Origin: Atlantibacter sp032062175
GTDB lineage: Bacteria; Pseudomonadota; Gammaproteobacteria; Enterobacterales; Enterobacteriaceae
NCBI RefSeq assembly: GCF_032062175.1
Contig: NZ_DAMBQK010000006.1
Span: 1 to 64,000, forward strand
Length of the DNA stretch: 64,000 bases
Direction of reading: 5' to 3'
Shown here: piece after piece, positions 34,426 through 42,878 of the stretch
How the letters are laid out: each line of letters begins with the position of its first letter
Numbering within the stretch: position 1 is the stretch's first letter
The notes under the pieces: generated by a model
The model's input: the letters and a program-made list of their open reading frames with translations, nothing else
Databases searched by the model: none
Told to the model about the DNA's origin: nothing
Made by a program: the position numbers and the translations under genes

Positions 34426-35103
34426 ATGATGCTCGATTTCACAGCAATACTTTCACAATGGCAGTTGTTACTGGACGGTGCGACATTAACCGCCCAACTG
34501 GCCATCGTGACGACGGTGACGGGTTTTCTTATCGGCACGCTCTGTGCCGTGGCCCGACGCTCTCACTCCAAAGTGTTTGCGAGAATCGCGGCAATTTATG
34601 TCGAATCCATTCGCAACACGCCGTTTCTGGTGCAGATCTTTCTGGTTTACTTTGGCCTTTCCAGCCTGGGATTTTCGTTTACCGCTTTCACCGTCTCGGT
34701 CATTGCACTGACGATTAACGTGGGTGCCTATACCGCAGAAATCATGCGTGCCGGATTTGAGTCGGTGCATAAAGGGCAATGGGAAGCCGCAGAAACCCTC
34801 GGGTTAACCAAATGGCAGCAGTACTGGCACGTGGCGCTCCGGCCCGCGATCGAGCGCGTTTACCCGTCGCTGACCAGCCAGTTTATTTTACTGATGCTGG
34901 CCTCCTCGGTGACCTCGCAGATCTCCACCGAAGAACTGACCGCGACCGCCAACTTTATTCAGTCAGAAACCTACCGCCCGTTTGAAACGTTTGTGATTGT
35001 GGCGGGCATTTACATCGCCATCTCGCTGTTGATGCGCCTGGTGTTCTGGTTGTTTGGCCTGGCCATTTTCCCTCGCCGTCGCCGGCTTGGCACCATGATT
35101 TAG
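34426..35103 (+). CDS. Amino-acid-type ABC transporter permease 1
   Basis: A 225-residue inner-membrane protein of the polar amino acid (HisM/GlnP-like) permease family with about five hydrophobic segments. The ATPase-contact EAA loop is visible as QWEAAETLGLTKWQQYWHV near residues 118-136. It pairs with the next gene to form a heterodimeric channel. Gene spacing of 12 to 18 bases indicates one operon with the dehydrogenase upstream. Confidence 0.88.
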   Translation: MMLDFTAILSQWQLLLDGATLTAQLAIVTTVTGFLIGTLCAVARRSHSKVFARIAAIYVESIRNTPFLVQIFLVYFGLSSLGFSFTAFTVSVIALTINVGAYTAEIMRAGFESVHKGQWEAAETLGLTKWQQYWHVALRPAIERVYPSLTSQFILLMLASSVTSQISTEELTATANFIQSETYRPFETFVIVAGIYIAISLLMRLVFWLFGLAIFPRRRRLGTMI

Positions 35104-35115
35104 GGAGTAATGACG

Positions 35116-35802
35116 ATGAATATTTCCCTTAACTTCGCGCATATTCAGTTTCTGCTGGAAGGCACCCTCTGGACCGCAATCCTGTCGCTGATGGCCTTCG
35201 GCGGCGGCGGCCTGGTGGGCTTCCTGATTGCGCTGGGCCGCATTGCGCCGGTGCGGATAGTCCGTGTTGTGGTGGCGTCCTGGGTGCAGTTAATTCAGGG
35301 CACGCCGCTGCTGATTATCATGTTTATGGTCTATTTCGGATTGCCGCAGTTGGGCTATTCGATCTCCCCGCTGCTGGCCGCAGGCGTGTCGCTGACGATT
35401 TACGCCAGCGCCTATCTCGGTGAGATCTGGCGGGGTTGTATTCAGGCGGTTCCCCGCGCGCAGTGGGAAGCGGCTGAGTGCCTGGCGCTGTCCCGTGTGC
35501 AGCGCATGTTTAAAGTCATCCTCCCGCAGGCCATCAAACTTGCTACGCCGCCTACGGTAGGGTTTTCAGTTCAGATCATCAAAAACACGTCGCTGGCGTC
35601 TGTGGTGGGGTTTGTCGAGCTGGCGCGCGCCGGACAGTTGATCAACAACTCCATCTTTGAGCCATTCATTATCTATCTCACTGTTGCAACGATCTATTTT
35701 TGCCTCTGTTTTCCCGTGTCCGTGTTAAGCCGCCGGCTTGAGCGGGGCGCGCCAGAGAAGAAAGCTAAGGCTCTGGAAACAGTTAGCCCACGAATCAATT
35801 AA
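35116..35802 (+). CDS. Amino-acid-type ABC transporter permease 2
   Basis: The second HisQ/HisM-type permease (228 residues) has five hydrophobic segments, the typical QGTPLLIIMFMVYFGLP motif and the EAA loop AQWEAAECLALSRVQ. An ATG lies at 35110 as well, but GGGAG is correctly spaced (eight bases) for the ATG at 35116. It lies between permease 1 and the ATPase gene. Confidence 0.87.
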   Translation: MNISLNFAHIQFLLEGTLWTAILSLMAFGGGGLVGFLIALGRIAPVRIVRVVVASWVQLIQGTPLLIIMFMVYFGLPQLGYSISPLLAAGVSLTIYASAYLGEIWRGCIQAVPRAQWEAAECLALSRVQRMFKVILPQAIKLATPPTVGFSVQIIKNTSLASVVGFVELARAGQLINNSIFEPFIIYLTVATIYFCLCFPVSVLSRRLERGAPEKKAKALETVSPRIN

Positions 35803-35820
35803 GTGCTGAAGGTTAATACT

Positions 35821-36546
35821 ATGTCCATCATTACCCTGAGAAATGTACAAAAAAGCTTTGGCAATAACCCGGTACTGAAAGACGTCTCTTTTTCAGTGAA
35901 TCAGGGACAGGTCGTGGCACTGATTGGCGCCAGCGGTTCAGGCAAAAGTACGGCGCTGCGCTGTATTGATCGGCTGGAAACCATTAATAGCGGCAGCATT
36001 GAGGTCTGCGGCCACAAAGTTGAAGATCCTCACGTCGACCTGCGCAAACTGCGCCAGGACGTCGGGATTGTGTTCCAGAGTTACAACCTGTTTCCCCATC
36101 TGACGATTGAGCAAAACATCACGCTCGGCCCGGTATCGGTCAAAAAAATGGCGAAGGCAGAAGCCAGACGGCTGGCGCTGTCGGTGCTGGAACAAGTCGG
36201 CCTGGCGGATAAAGCCGACAGCTATCCAGAGCAGCTTTCCGGCGGGCAGCAGCAGCGCGCGGCCATCGCGCGTTCGCTGGCGATGAAACCGAAAGTGATG
36301 CTGTTTGATGAAGTGACATCGGCATTAGATCCCAAACTCACCGGCGAAGTGCTGCGCGTGATTGAGCGCCTGGCGGGAAGCGGCATGACCATGATTATGG
36401 TGACCCACGAAATGAATTTCGCCCGTAAGGTCGCCGATAAAATTATTTTTATGCACCAGGGAACCGTCCATGAAAGCGGCACGGTCGAGATCCTGAAAAC
36501 GCCTGCCACAGCGGCGTTACAGGAATTTATTTCCAACGATTTGTGA
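35821..36546 (+). CDS. Amino-acid-type ABC transporter ATPase
   Basis: A 241-residue ATP-binding protein of the GlnQ/HisP class. Walker A GASGSGKST is at residues 36-44, the Q-loop VFQSYNLFPH follows, then the signature LSGGQQQR, Walker B VMLFDEVTSALDP and the switch His in MVTHEMNF. The start is the ATG eight bases after GAAGG; a few codons more are open upstream without a ribosome site. It powers the two adjacent permeases. Confidence 0.92.
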   Translation: MSIITLRNVQKSFGNNPVLKDVSFSVNQGQVVALIGASGSGKSTALRCIDRLETINSGSIEVCGHKVEDPHVDLRKLRQDVGIVFQSYNLFPHLTIEQNITLGPVSVKKMAKAEARRLALSVLEQVGLADKADSYPEQLSGGQQQRAAIARSLAMKPKVMLFDEVTSALDPKLTGEVLRVIERLAGSGMTMIMVTHEMNFARKVADKIIFMHQGTVHESGTVEILKTPATAALQEFISNDL

Positions 36547-36586
36547 GTCACTCAACCCTACGACATCCCCAAGAAGGAGAATAATA

Positions 36587-37384
36587 ATGAGCCCTGCAAA
36601 ACACATCTTAATGCTCGCCACACTGTTGTCCGCCGTCGTTACGCTCCCTGCCTCGGCCAATGCTTTAGAGGAGATCCAAAAACGGGGCGAGATACGCGTT
36701 GCAACCGATCTCTCCATTCCCCCTTCCGGGATGCTGGATGCGTCGATGAAACCGGTTGGCTCCGACGTTGAAACCGCCGAGCTGTTGGCTAAAGACTGGG
36801 GGCTGAAACTGAAGTTCATTGAAACCACCGGCGCGACGCGTATTCCTAACCTGCAAACGGGCAAGGCGGATATCGTGATATCAACCCTTTCTGTCACGCC
36901 GCAGCGGGCGGAGGTGATTGATTTTAGCCGCGCCTATGCAGGCTTACGCTCGGTAATTGGCGCGCCGGCGGCAACCAAAATCAGCGACTGGGCCGACCTG
37001 AAAGGCCATGCCATTACGGTAACACGGGGCACAACCCAGGATTCGATGTTGACCAAAGACGCCGCGAAAAATGGCGTAACCATTCAACGATACGATGACG
37101 ATGCCACCATGGTAACGGCTGCCGTGAGCGGGCAGGCATACGCCGTCGCGACATCAGCCACGCTGGTTAATCAGATTAAAAAGCAAAACCCTAAACTGGC
37201 GTTTGAACCGAAAATGACGCTGACCGTGTTTGATTTAGCCATTGGCGTGAAAAAGAACGAGCCAGAGCTGAAAGCAAAACTCGACGAATGGATTGCCGCA
37301 AACCTCAAAAATGGAAAATTGAACGCCATTTACCAGAAATATCATGGCGAGCCTATTCCCGCTGAGATCCTTAACCGCCCCTGA
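36587..37384 (+). CDS. Amino-acid-type ABC transporter periplasmic binding protein
   Basis: A 265-residue family-3 extracellular solute-binding protein with a Sec signal peptide (cleavage after PASANA, about residue 26). Mature features include RVATDLSIPPSGMLD, a variation on the usual FxP pocket start, and GKADIVISTLSVTPQR with the Arg typical of alpha-carboxylate binding. The ligand is likely an amino acid or similar acid. It is the last gene of the operon and is closed by a strong terminator. Confidence 0.9.
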   Translation: MSPAKHILMLATLLSAVVTLPASANALEEIQKRGEIRVATDLSIPPSGMLDASMKPVGSDVETAELLAKDWGLKLKFIETTGATRIPNLQTGKADIVISTLSVTPQRAEVIDFSRAYAGLRSVIGAPAATKISDWADLKGHAITVTRGTTQDSMLTKDAAKNGVTIQRYDDDATMVTAAVSGQAYAVATSATLVNQIKKQNPKLAFEPKMTLTVFDLAIGVKKNEPELKAKLDEWIAANLKNGKLNAIYQKYHGEPIPAEILNRP

Positions 37385-37389
37385 GTTAC

Positions 37390-37416
37390 AGGCGCGACAT
37401 CAATGTCGCGCCTTTT
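37390..37416 (+). terminator. Terminator of the FCD regulator/ABC operon
   Basis: The 11-bp perfect stem AGGCGCGACAT/ATGTCGCGCCT with a two-base gap is followed by four T residues. Confidence 0.85.
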
Positions 37417-37492
37417 CCCCTGCTATTTTCTGCGTTGTTTTTCTTCGCTTTCAGTCGGATAGTATGCCCTTTCCCTGAGTGAAGGATCGCTA

Positions 37493-38104
37493 ATGAACTC
37501 TGCCCGTCCTGTTTATCTACCCGTCGGCGTGCTGCTCCTGGCCGTATTGCTTATCGTCACTGGCATCGCTACCGCCAGCACACTCACCTGGATGATGGAA
37601 GTCCTCCCGGTTCTGATCGTGGTGCCGATGCTGTGGGCAACCGCCCGGCGCTACCCGCTGACGCCTCTGCTTTATGTACTGATTTTCTTCCACGCGATTA
37701 TTTTGATCGTCGGCGGGATGTACTCGTATGCCAAAGTCCCTCTCGGGTTTGAGGTCCAGGAATGGTTTAATCTCAGCCGCAACCCCTACGACAAACTCGG
37801 ACATCTGTTTCAGGGCTTAGTCCCGGCGCTGGCGGCGCGGGAAGTGTTGATTCGCGGCGGCTTTATCAACGGGCGCAAAATGCTGGGTTTCCTGGTGTGC
37901 TGCATTGCGCTGGCAATCAGCGCGTTCTATGAGTTGATAGAATGGTGGGTGGCGCTGATCCTCGGCCAGGGCGCAGATGAGTTTTTAGGCACGCAGGGCG
38001 ATCCGTGGGATACCCAATCCGATATGCTGTGTGCCCTGCTGGGTTCGATGATCACCGTGTTTATTCTTGGTCCGTGGCATTCGCGGCAAATTGAAAAGCT
38101 GTAG
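37493..38104 (+). CDS. YjdF family membrane protein (DUF2238), copy 2
   Basis: A 203-residue paralog of the protein at 31504-32127. It shares RYPLTPLLY, LIVGGMYSYA, RNPYD, GKMLGFLVCC-like and SAFYELIEWWVALILG segments in the same order, with about 60 percent identity by eye. The membrane topology is the same. The two copies bracket the FCD regulator/RpiB/ABC operon in direct orientation. The divergence is too high for a recent duplication by insertion of that operon. Confidence 0.88.
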   Translation: MNSARPVYLPVGVLLLAVLLIVTGIATASTLTWMMEVLPVLIVVPMLWATARRYPLTPLLYVLIFFHAIILIVGGMYSYAKVPLGFEVQEWFNLSRNPYDKLGHLFQGLVPALAAREVLIRGGFINGRKMLGFLVCCIALAISAFYELIEWWVALILGQGADEFLGTQGDPWDTQSDMLCALLGSMITVFILGPWHSRQIEKL

Positions 38105-38109
38105 TGCGA

Positions 38110-38129
38110 CCCGCCGCCTGGCGGGTTTT
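38110..38129 (+). terminator. Terminator of YjdF copy 2
   Basis: CCCGCC/GGCGGG with a GCCT loop, followed by TTTTATTTT. Confidence 0.85.
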
Positions 38130-38145
38130 ATTTTACTGGCGCAGT

Positions 38146-39105
38146 TTACGCCTCCAGCCATTGATCCCACTCCGGCGTGGCGGTGATCTTTTCCACCATA
38201 AAGTCGATGAAGCTCCGTATCTTGGGGTCCTGGTGATAGCCGGGATGGTACAGCGCATACAGGTTGTATTCATGCTCTTTGACTTCATGGTCCAGCAGCA
38301 CCGGGACCAGTTCGCCACGGGCAATATAATCACCCAGCAAATAGGTCGGCAGGCTGACAATCCCCTGATGATGCAATGCAGCATTCAGTAGCCCCAGCGT
38401 GCTGTTCACCTCAATAATGTTATTGACCTTTAACGCCCTGGGCTGGTGATGCTCGTCGATGTAATACCAGTTATCCGAGACATTCGGGTTAATTAAGCAG
38501 TCATGCTGTTCGAGATCGGCCAGCGATTGCGGGATACCGCGCCGTTCGAAATAGGTTTTGCTGCCGCAGTACACCCAGTTGATTTTGCATATTTCCCGCA
38601 GGGCGAAATTATTCGGCGGCCGTGCGGTAATGCGCAAAGCAATATCGAAATTCTCTTCGTTGAGATTGACGTTCTGATCGTTGAGATCGACCGACAGCCG
38701 TACATCCGGGTACGACTCCCGGTACTCGCTGTAAAGGCGCATCAGATGTGATACGCCAAACGCGATGGAACAGGTGATCCTGAGCTGGCCCTGCGGATGC
38801 TGATGAAAGCTGGAGGTATTAATCAGGGAATCATCAAGATCGCCCAACAGCCGTTGCGCGCGGATCAACAAATATTTACCCGGCTCGGTGAGGATAAAAG
38901 TGCGGGTGGTTCTTTTTAGCAGCACGACGCCAAGACTTTCTTCCAGTTGCGAAATACTACGGCTCACAGAGGATGGCGTCAGGCTCAGTTTTTGCGCGGC
39001 GACGGAGAAACTGTTGCATTCAACCACCTTAATAAAGATTTCCAACTGGCGAAATATCGCATGGTTATCAATTTTTGCTTTAAATGGCATAAAAATCTTA
39101 CTCAT
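38146..39105 (-). CDS. LysR-family transcriptional regulator
   Basis: A 319-residue regulator with the LysR winged HTH near residues 15-75 (NSFSVAAQKLSLTPSSVSRSISQLEE) and a C-terminal effector domain similar to the TtdR/DmlR-type group. The ATG at 39105 is chosen for its GAGGGAGAG ribosome site. It is divergent from the transporter at 39356 and the PLP lyase after it, the usual layout for a LysR activator of a small catabolic operon. A dyad between the two promoters is its likely binding site. The effector is probably the transported amino acid, by inference. Confidence 0.9.
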   Translation of the reverse strand: MSKIFMPFKAKIDNHAIFRQLEIFIKVVECNSFSVAAQKLSLTPSSVSRSISQLEESLGVVLLKRTTRTFILTEPGKYLLIRAQRLLGDLDDSLINTSSFHQHPQGQLRITCSIAFGVSHLMRLYSEYRESYPDVRLSVDLNDQNVNLNEENFDIALRITARPPNNFALREICKINWVYCGSKTYFERRGIPQSLADLEQHDCLINPNVSDNWYYIDEHHQPRALKVNNIIEVNSTLGLLNAALHHQGIVSLPTYLLGDYIARGELVPVLLDHEVKEHEYNLYALYHPGYHQDPKIRSFIDFMVEKITATPEWDQWLEA

Positions 39106-39172
39106 CTCTCTCCCTCGCCCTGGCAATGCCTGTTCCACAGCATATCGTGCTGTTACTCAAACAGCGATACCC

Positions 39173-39208
39173 ATCAACTTTTGCGTTTTACGCACAAGTC
39201 TTGTTGAT
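39173..39208. promoter_or_regulatory. Candidate LysR binding dyad
   Basis: The inner arms ACTTTTGCG and CGCACAAGT (one mismatch) surround TTTTA, and the outer arms ATCAAC and GTTGAT extend the symmetry. It sits in the 250-base space between the divergent lysR and transporter genes, where LysR proteins normally bind. Confidence 0.5.
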
Positions 39209-39355
39209 ACTTAGCACTGCCGACGCCTTTCCGTTTCGCTAATCGTTACGTACCATGATATTGCAGTCAGAAAATGAATGAACTCAATAATAACTATCAC
39301 CGCCGTTGCAGTCATGCGTCACCATTATTTTAATAAATTGCGACAGGAAACTATT

Positions 39356-40642
39356 ATGAATGACATTTCTCACTCCGTACCCCGCTCTGAAAAGCTTCAT
39401 CAATCGATTCCTTTTACCAAATATGATGCCGGATGGGTCGTATTATGTATTGGCATGGCGATCGGTTCCGGCATTGTCTTTATGCCGGTGCAAATCGGCA
39501 TAAAAGGGATCTGGGTATTTATCGCCTCGGTAATTATTGCTTATCCCGCCATCTATTTATTGCAAAGCTTATATTTAAAAACCCTCTCGGAAAGTGAAAA
39601 CTGCGAAGATTACTCTAACGTTATTACCCAGTATTTAGGTAAAAACTGGGGGTTCTGGCTGGGCATCGCCTATTTTTTAATGCTGCTGCACGGCATGTTT
39701 TCCTACTCGCTGGCGGTCACCTTCGATAGCGCCTCCTATATACAGACGTTTGGAGTTACAGACGGATTACTGTCGGATTCTGTCTGGTACGGGCTGGTGA
39801 TTCTGGTGGCGCTGGTCAGTATCGCGTCACAGGGCGAACGGTTGCTGTTTAAGGTCTCCGGGCCGATGGTCTGCGTGAAGTTCGGCATTATCGTGGCGCT
39901 GGGCCTGGTGATGGTTCCACACTGGAATTTCAATAATATCAGCGCGTTTCCACCGTTGGGTTCCTTTTTGCGCGATGTGTTTTTAACGCTGCCGTTTACC
40001 CTGTTTTCAATTCTGTTTGTCCAGATCCTCAGCCCGATGAATATCGCTTATCGCAAAGTTGAGCCGGACCGCCGCATCGCCACGTACCGCGCGATCCGCG
40101 CTAATCGGGTGGCGTATGTCATCCTGGCGGTGGCGGTTTTATTCTTCGCGTTCTCGTTTACTTTCGCCATTAGCCATGACCAGGCCGTCTCTGCATTTGA
40201 GCAGAATATCTCCGCGCTGGCGATTGCTGCCCAGGTCATCCCCGGCTCTGTCGTGAAAGTGATGAGCGCATTATTAAATATCTTTGCGATATTAACGGCA
40301 TTCCTCGGCATTTACCTGGGGTTTCAGGAGGCAATTAAAGGGATAGTGGTGAATATTATCAGCCGCTTTATCCCGGAAGAAAAAATTAACCACAAAACGC
40401 TGAACCTGGCGATTCACGCTGGCGTGGTGCTCGGGCTGTGGGCGTGGATTTCTACTCGCTTTTCGATTCTGTTTTTTATGCAGCTCGGCAGTCCATTATT
40501 CGGGTTAGTCTCCTGCTTAATTCCCTGTTATTTAGTTTATAAAGTCAAAACGCTGCATCAGTTTAAAGGTCCGGGCGTTTGGTTCATCACCTTTTTTGGC
40601 ATCTTGCTATGTCTGTCCCCATTCTTTAAGTTTTTCGAATAA
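39356..40642 (+). CDS. HAAAP-family serine/threonine-type transporter (DlsT-like)
   Basis: A 428-residue inner-membrane protein with about 11 hydrophobic segments, clearly homologous to E. coli YhaO/DlsT, a D- and L-serine proton symporter (shared segments include GWVVLCIGMAIGSGIVFMP and FEQNISALAIAAQ). The start is chosen at the ATG after CAGGAAACTATT. It precedes a cystathionine beta-lyase-like gene by 21 bases. In E. coli the DlsT gene is likewise next to a cysteine-desulfidase gene, so a sulfur amino acid or serine analogue is a reasonable substrate, but unproven. Confidence 0.9.
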   Translation: MNDISHSVPRSEKLHQSIPFTKYDAGWVVLCIGMAIGSGIVFMPVQIGIKGIWVFIASVIIAYPAIYLLQSLYLKTLSESENCEDYSNVITQYLGKNWGFWLGIAYFLMLLHGMFSYSLAVTFDSASYIQTFGVTDGLLSDSVWYGLVILVALVSIASQGERLLFKVSGPMVCVKFGIIVALGLVMVPHWNFNNISAFPPLGSFLRDVFLTLPFTLFSILFVQILSPMNIAYRKVEPDRRIATYRAIRANRVAYVILAVAVLFFAFSFTFAISHDQAVSAFEQNISALAIAAQVIPGSVVKVMSALLNIFAILTAFLGIYLGFQEAIKGIVVNIISRFIPEEKINHKTLNLAIHAGVVLGLWAWISTRFSILFFMQLGSPLFGLVSCLIPCYLVYKVKTLHQFKGPGVWFITFFGILLCLSPFFKFFE

Positions 40643-40663
40643 CGCTGGTTAAAGAGGTACCTG

Positions 40664-41845
40664 ATGAGTAAAGAATCCCCTTCAAATTTCAGTATCGGCA
40701 CACGGATGACGCAAATTGGCAGAAACCCGGCGCAGCAAAAAGGTTTCGTGAACAGCCCGGTGTATCGCGGCTCGACGGTGATTTTCCCCACCGTCAGCGA
40801 TATTGAAAACAATCGCGCTGAGTTTAATTACGGCACGATGGGTACGCCCACCATCGCCAATCTGGAGAACGCGTGGAGCGAGCTGGCGGGCGCGGCAGGC
40901 ACCGTGCTCTCCCCTTCCGGCCTCGGCGCTATCGCCCTGGCGCTGCTCACCACCCTCAAAGCGGGCGATCACCTGCTGATGCCGGACTGTGTTTACAAAC
41001 CCACACGCCTGTTCTGCGCCGGTTTGCTGGCGAAAATGGGCATTGAAACCGAGTATTATGACCCGCTGATCGGCGCGGGGATTGAGGCGCTGTTCCGCCC
41101 GAATACCACCACACTATTCCTGGAGTCCCCCGGTTCGCAGAGCTTTGAGATCCAGGACGTGCCCGCCATGACGGCGCAGGCCAACGCGCACGGTATCGCC
41201 ACCATTATCGATAATACCTGGGCGACGCCGGTATTTTTCCGCGCCCACGAGCACGGCTGTGATTTATCGGTAGAAGCCGGGACCAAATACCTCGGCGGTC
41301 ATTCCGATCTGCTGATGGGCATGGTCTCCGCTAACAAGGCCTGGTGGCCGGAACTGCGGAAAACCTACGATTTGATGGCGATGCTGCCCGGCGCGGAAGA
41401 CTGTTTCCTGGCGCTACGCGGGATGCGCACGATGTATCTGCGGCTGAAAGAGGCGGAAAAACGCGGGCTGGAGATGGCGCAGTGGCTACAATCCCGCCCG
41501 GAAGTGCTGAAAGTACTGCATCCGGCATTCCCGGACTGCCCAGGCCATGAGATCTGGAAGCGCGATTTTACCGGCTCGTCCGGGCTGTTCTCAGTCATCC
41601 TGCAACCGGAATACAGCAAAGCCAGCGTCGATCACATGCTGGATAACATGTCGATCTTCGCGATGGGCTACTCCTGGGGCGGTTTCGAGAGCCTGATTAT
41701 TCCGTTTAACTGCGCGGAATACCGCACGGTGACCACATGGCAGCCCGGCGGTAGAGCGCTGCGTCTGCAAATCGGCCTGGAAGATATGGACGATTTAAAA
41801 GCCGACCTCGCCGCCGGGCTGGAGCGATTAAAAATGTTCGTCTGA
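40664..41845 (+). CDS. Cystathionine beta-lyase-like PLP enzyme (second copy)
   Basis: A 393-residue Cys/Met-metabolism PLP enzyme. The PLP lysine is Lys208 in EAGTKYLGGHSD, the PLP-phosphate motif is NYGTMGTPT and the C-terminal AYSWGGFESL is typical of MetC. It is a distant paralog of the housekeeping MetC at 60817. It is cotranscribed with a DlsT-like transporter and flanked by a LysR regulator, so a catabolic role (beta-elimination of cysteine, cystathionine or a related amino acid to pyruvate and ammonia) is more likely than methionine biosynthesis. No MetJ-type boxes were seen upstream. Confidence 0.88.
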   Translation: MSKESPSNFSIGTRMTQIGRNPAQQKGFVNSPVYRGSTVIFPTVSDIENNRAEFNYGTMGTPTIANLENAWSELAGAAGTVLSPSGLGAIALALLTTLKAGDHLLMPDCVYKPTRLFCAGLLAKMGIETEYYDPLIGAGIEALFRPNTTTLFLESPGSQSFEIQDVPAMTAQANAHGIATIIDNTWATPVFFRAHEHGCDLSVEAGTKYLGGHSDLLMGMVSANKAWWPELRKTYDLMAMLPGAEDCFLALRGMRTMYLRLKEAEKRGLEMAQWLQSRPEVLKVLHPAFPDCPGHEIWKRDFTGSSGLFSVILQPEYSKASVDHMLDNMSIFAMGYSWGGFESLIIPFNCAEYRTVTTWQPGGRALRLQIGLEDMDDLKADLAAGLERLKMFV

Positions 41846-41847
41846 TA

Positions 41848-42687
41848 TCAACGGCAGTCTGGCTGTTGCTGCAAAAGCGACGGCCAGACTGCCGCCCAGT
41901 CTGAACCGTGCGCCATCCCCTTCACGTCTTCAATATGTACGCAACGCCCCCCTGCCGCCTGCTGAAAACGCCTCGCCGCCTCAGGCGGGACGGTGGTGTC
42001 ATCGCTGCCGGTAAAATGGATCTGCGGCAGATTCGCCAATTGCCGCGCCACGTCCAGGGCGCTAAGCGCGTCGGGCATCGCAGAGACGTTATGCGCGGCG
42101 TTAACGTAAGCCACATCCAGGTTGCCCGCCACGGTGCGCAGCGAAATGACGTCATCACGCCGGGCGGCAATCAGCGCCGCGATAGCGCCCCCGCCGGAGT
42201 AACCTACCAGCTCAATGCGCACGTCCGGCCAGGGGCGCAGCGCCTGGCTTAGCGCCTCGTTCATCGCCTGCACCACCTGCGGCGAAAAGCGGTTATCGGT
42301 CCACCACGTCGCGCGACAGTTTGCCGGAAGGGGCGGACCGATAAACTGACAGGGTCGTGCCAGATACAGTACGTTGGCTGAAGTATCCGCCGCCGCCAGC
42401 ATTAATCCGGTGGGCTGGCGTGGCGTGGGGTCATCGGACGGACGTGAACGGCTCACCCAGGCGAAACCATCGCCTTCGATATACACCTGCACCGGCTGCG
42501 TAGGGTCGCTAATTCGCTGCCAGGATCGCAGTTTGAAGCTTGTGGTTTGTAAATCCCTGGTGTTCAGACCAGATTTTTTTGCGAGCAACGCCGCACGGTC
42601 ACGGCTGCCGCTGTTTACACAGCCAGCCAATAAAAACATCAGGCTTATCAATAAATAATAACGTGGCGTTAACAAACGCAGCGGCAT
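41848..42687 (-). CDS. Putative lipoprotein with alpha/beta hydrolase fold
   Basis: A 279-residue protein with a lipoprotein signal (FLLAGC, acylated Cys23) followed by an alpha/beta hydrolase domain: nucleophile elbow GYSGGG, acid region TGSDDTTVPP and His in KGMAHGSDW. It is probably anchored in the envelope and faces the periplasm. The substrate is unknown; esterase or lipase activity is plausible. It converges on the PLP lyase gene with two bases between the stop codons. An 11-bp inverted repeat (41853-41863 with 41883-41893) sits inside its last codons and may help end transcription. Confidence 0.82.
   Translation of the reverse strand: MPLRLLTPRYYLLISLMFLLAGCVNSGSRDRAALLAKKSGLNTRDLQTTSFKLRSWQRISDPTQPVQVYIEGDGFAWVSRSRPSDDPTPRQPTGLMLAAADTSANVLYLARPCQFIGPPLPANCRATWWTDNRFSPQVVQAMNEALSQALRPWPDVRIELVGYSGGGAIAALIAARRDDVISLRTVAGNLDVAYVNAAHNVSAMPDALSALDVARQLANLPQIHFTGSDDTTVPPEAARRFQQAAGGRCVHIEDVKGMAHGSDWAAVWPSLLQQQPDCR
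41853..41893. terminator. Inverted repeat at the convergent gene ends
   Basis: GGCAGTCTGGC and GCCAGACTGCC form an 11-bp perfect stem with a 19-base loop, located within the last codons of the hydrolase gene and just after the PLP lyase stop. There is no T-run, so the termination role is inferred only. Confidence 0.4.
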
Positions 42688-42878
42688 AGCGGCATCCTGA
42701 CTAAGTGAAATATCATTTCAAAATTTAAGTTAAGTCATGATTTCACGGTGGGACAGTTAAGAAATTGTGATTGATCTTGTCATGTAAATCGATATTCTGC
42801 CGATAAATAACATCGGATAACTCCTGAATTATTTAAACCTGCTTTTATCGATAACAATTAGACATCGCAACGGACATT

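Noticed and set aside
30636..38104. Integrase, transposase or att repeats marking an island at tRNA-Phe
   Set aside because: No recombinase gene and no repeat of the tRNA 3' end was found in the window, so an island boundary is not annotated.
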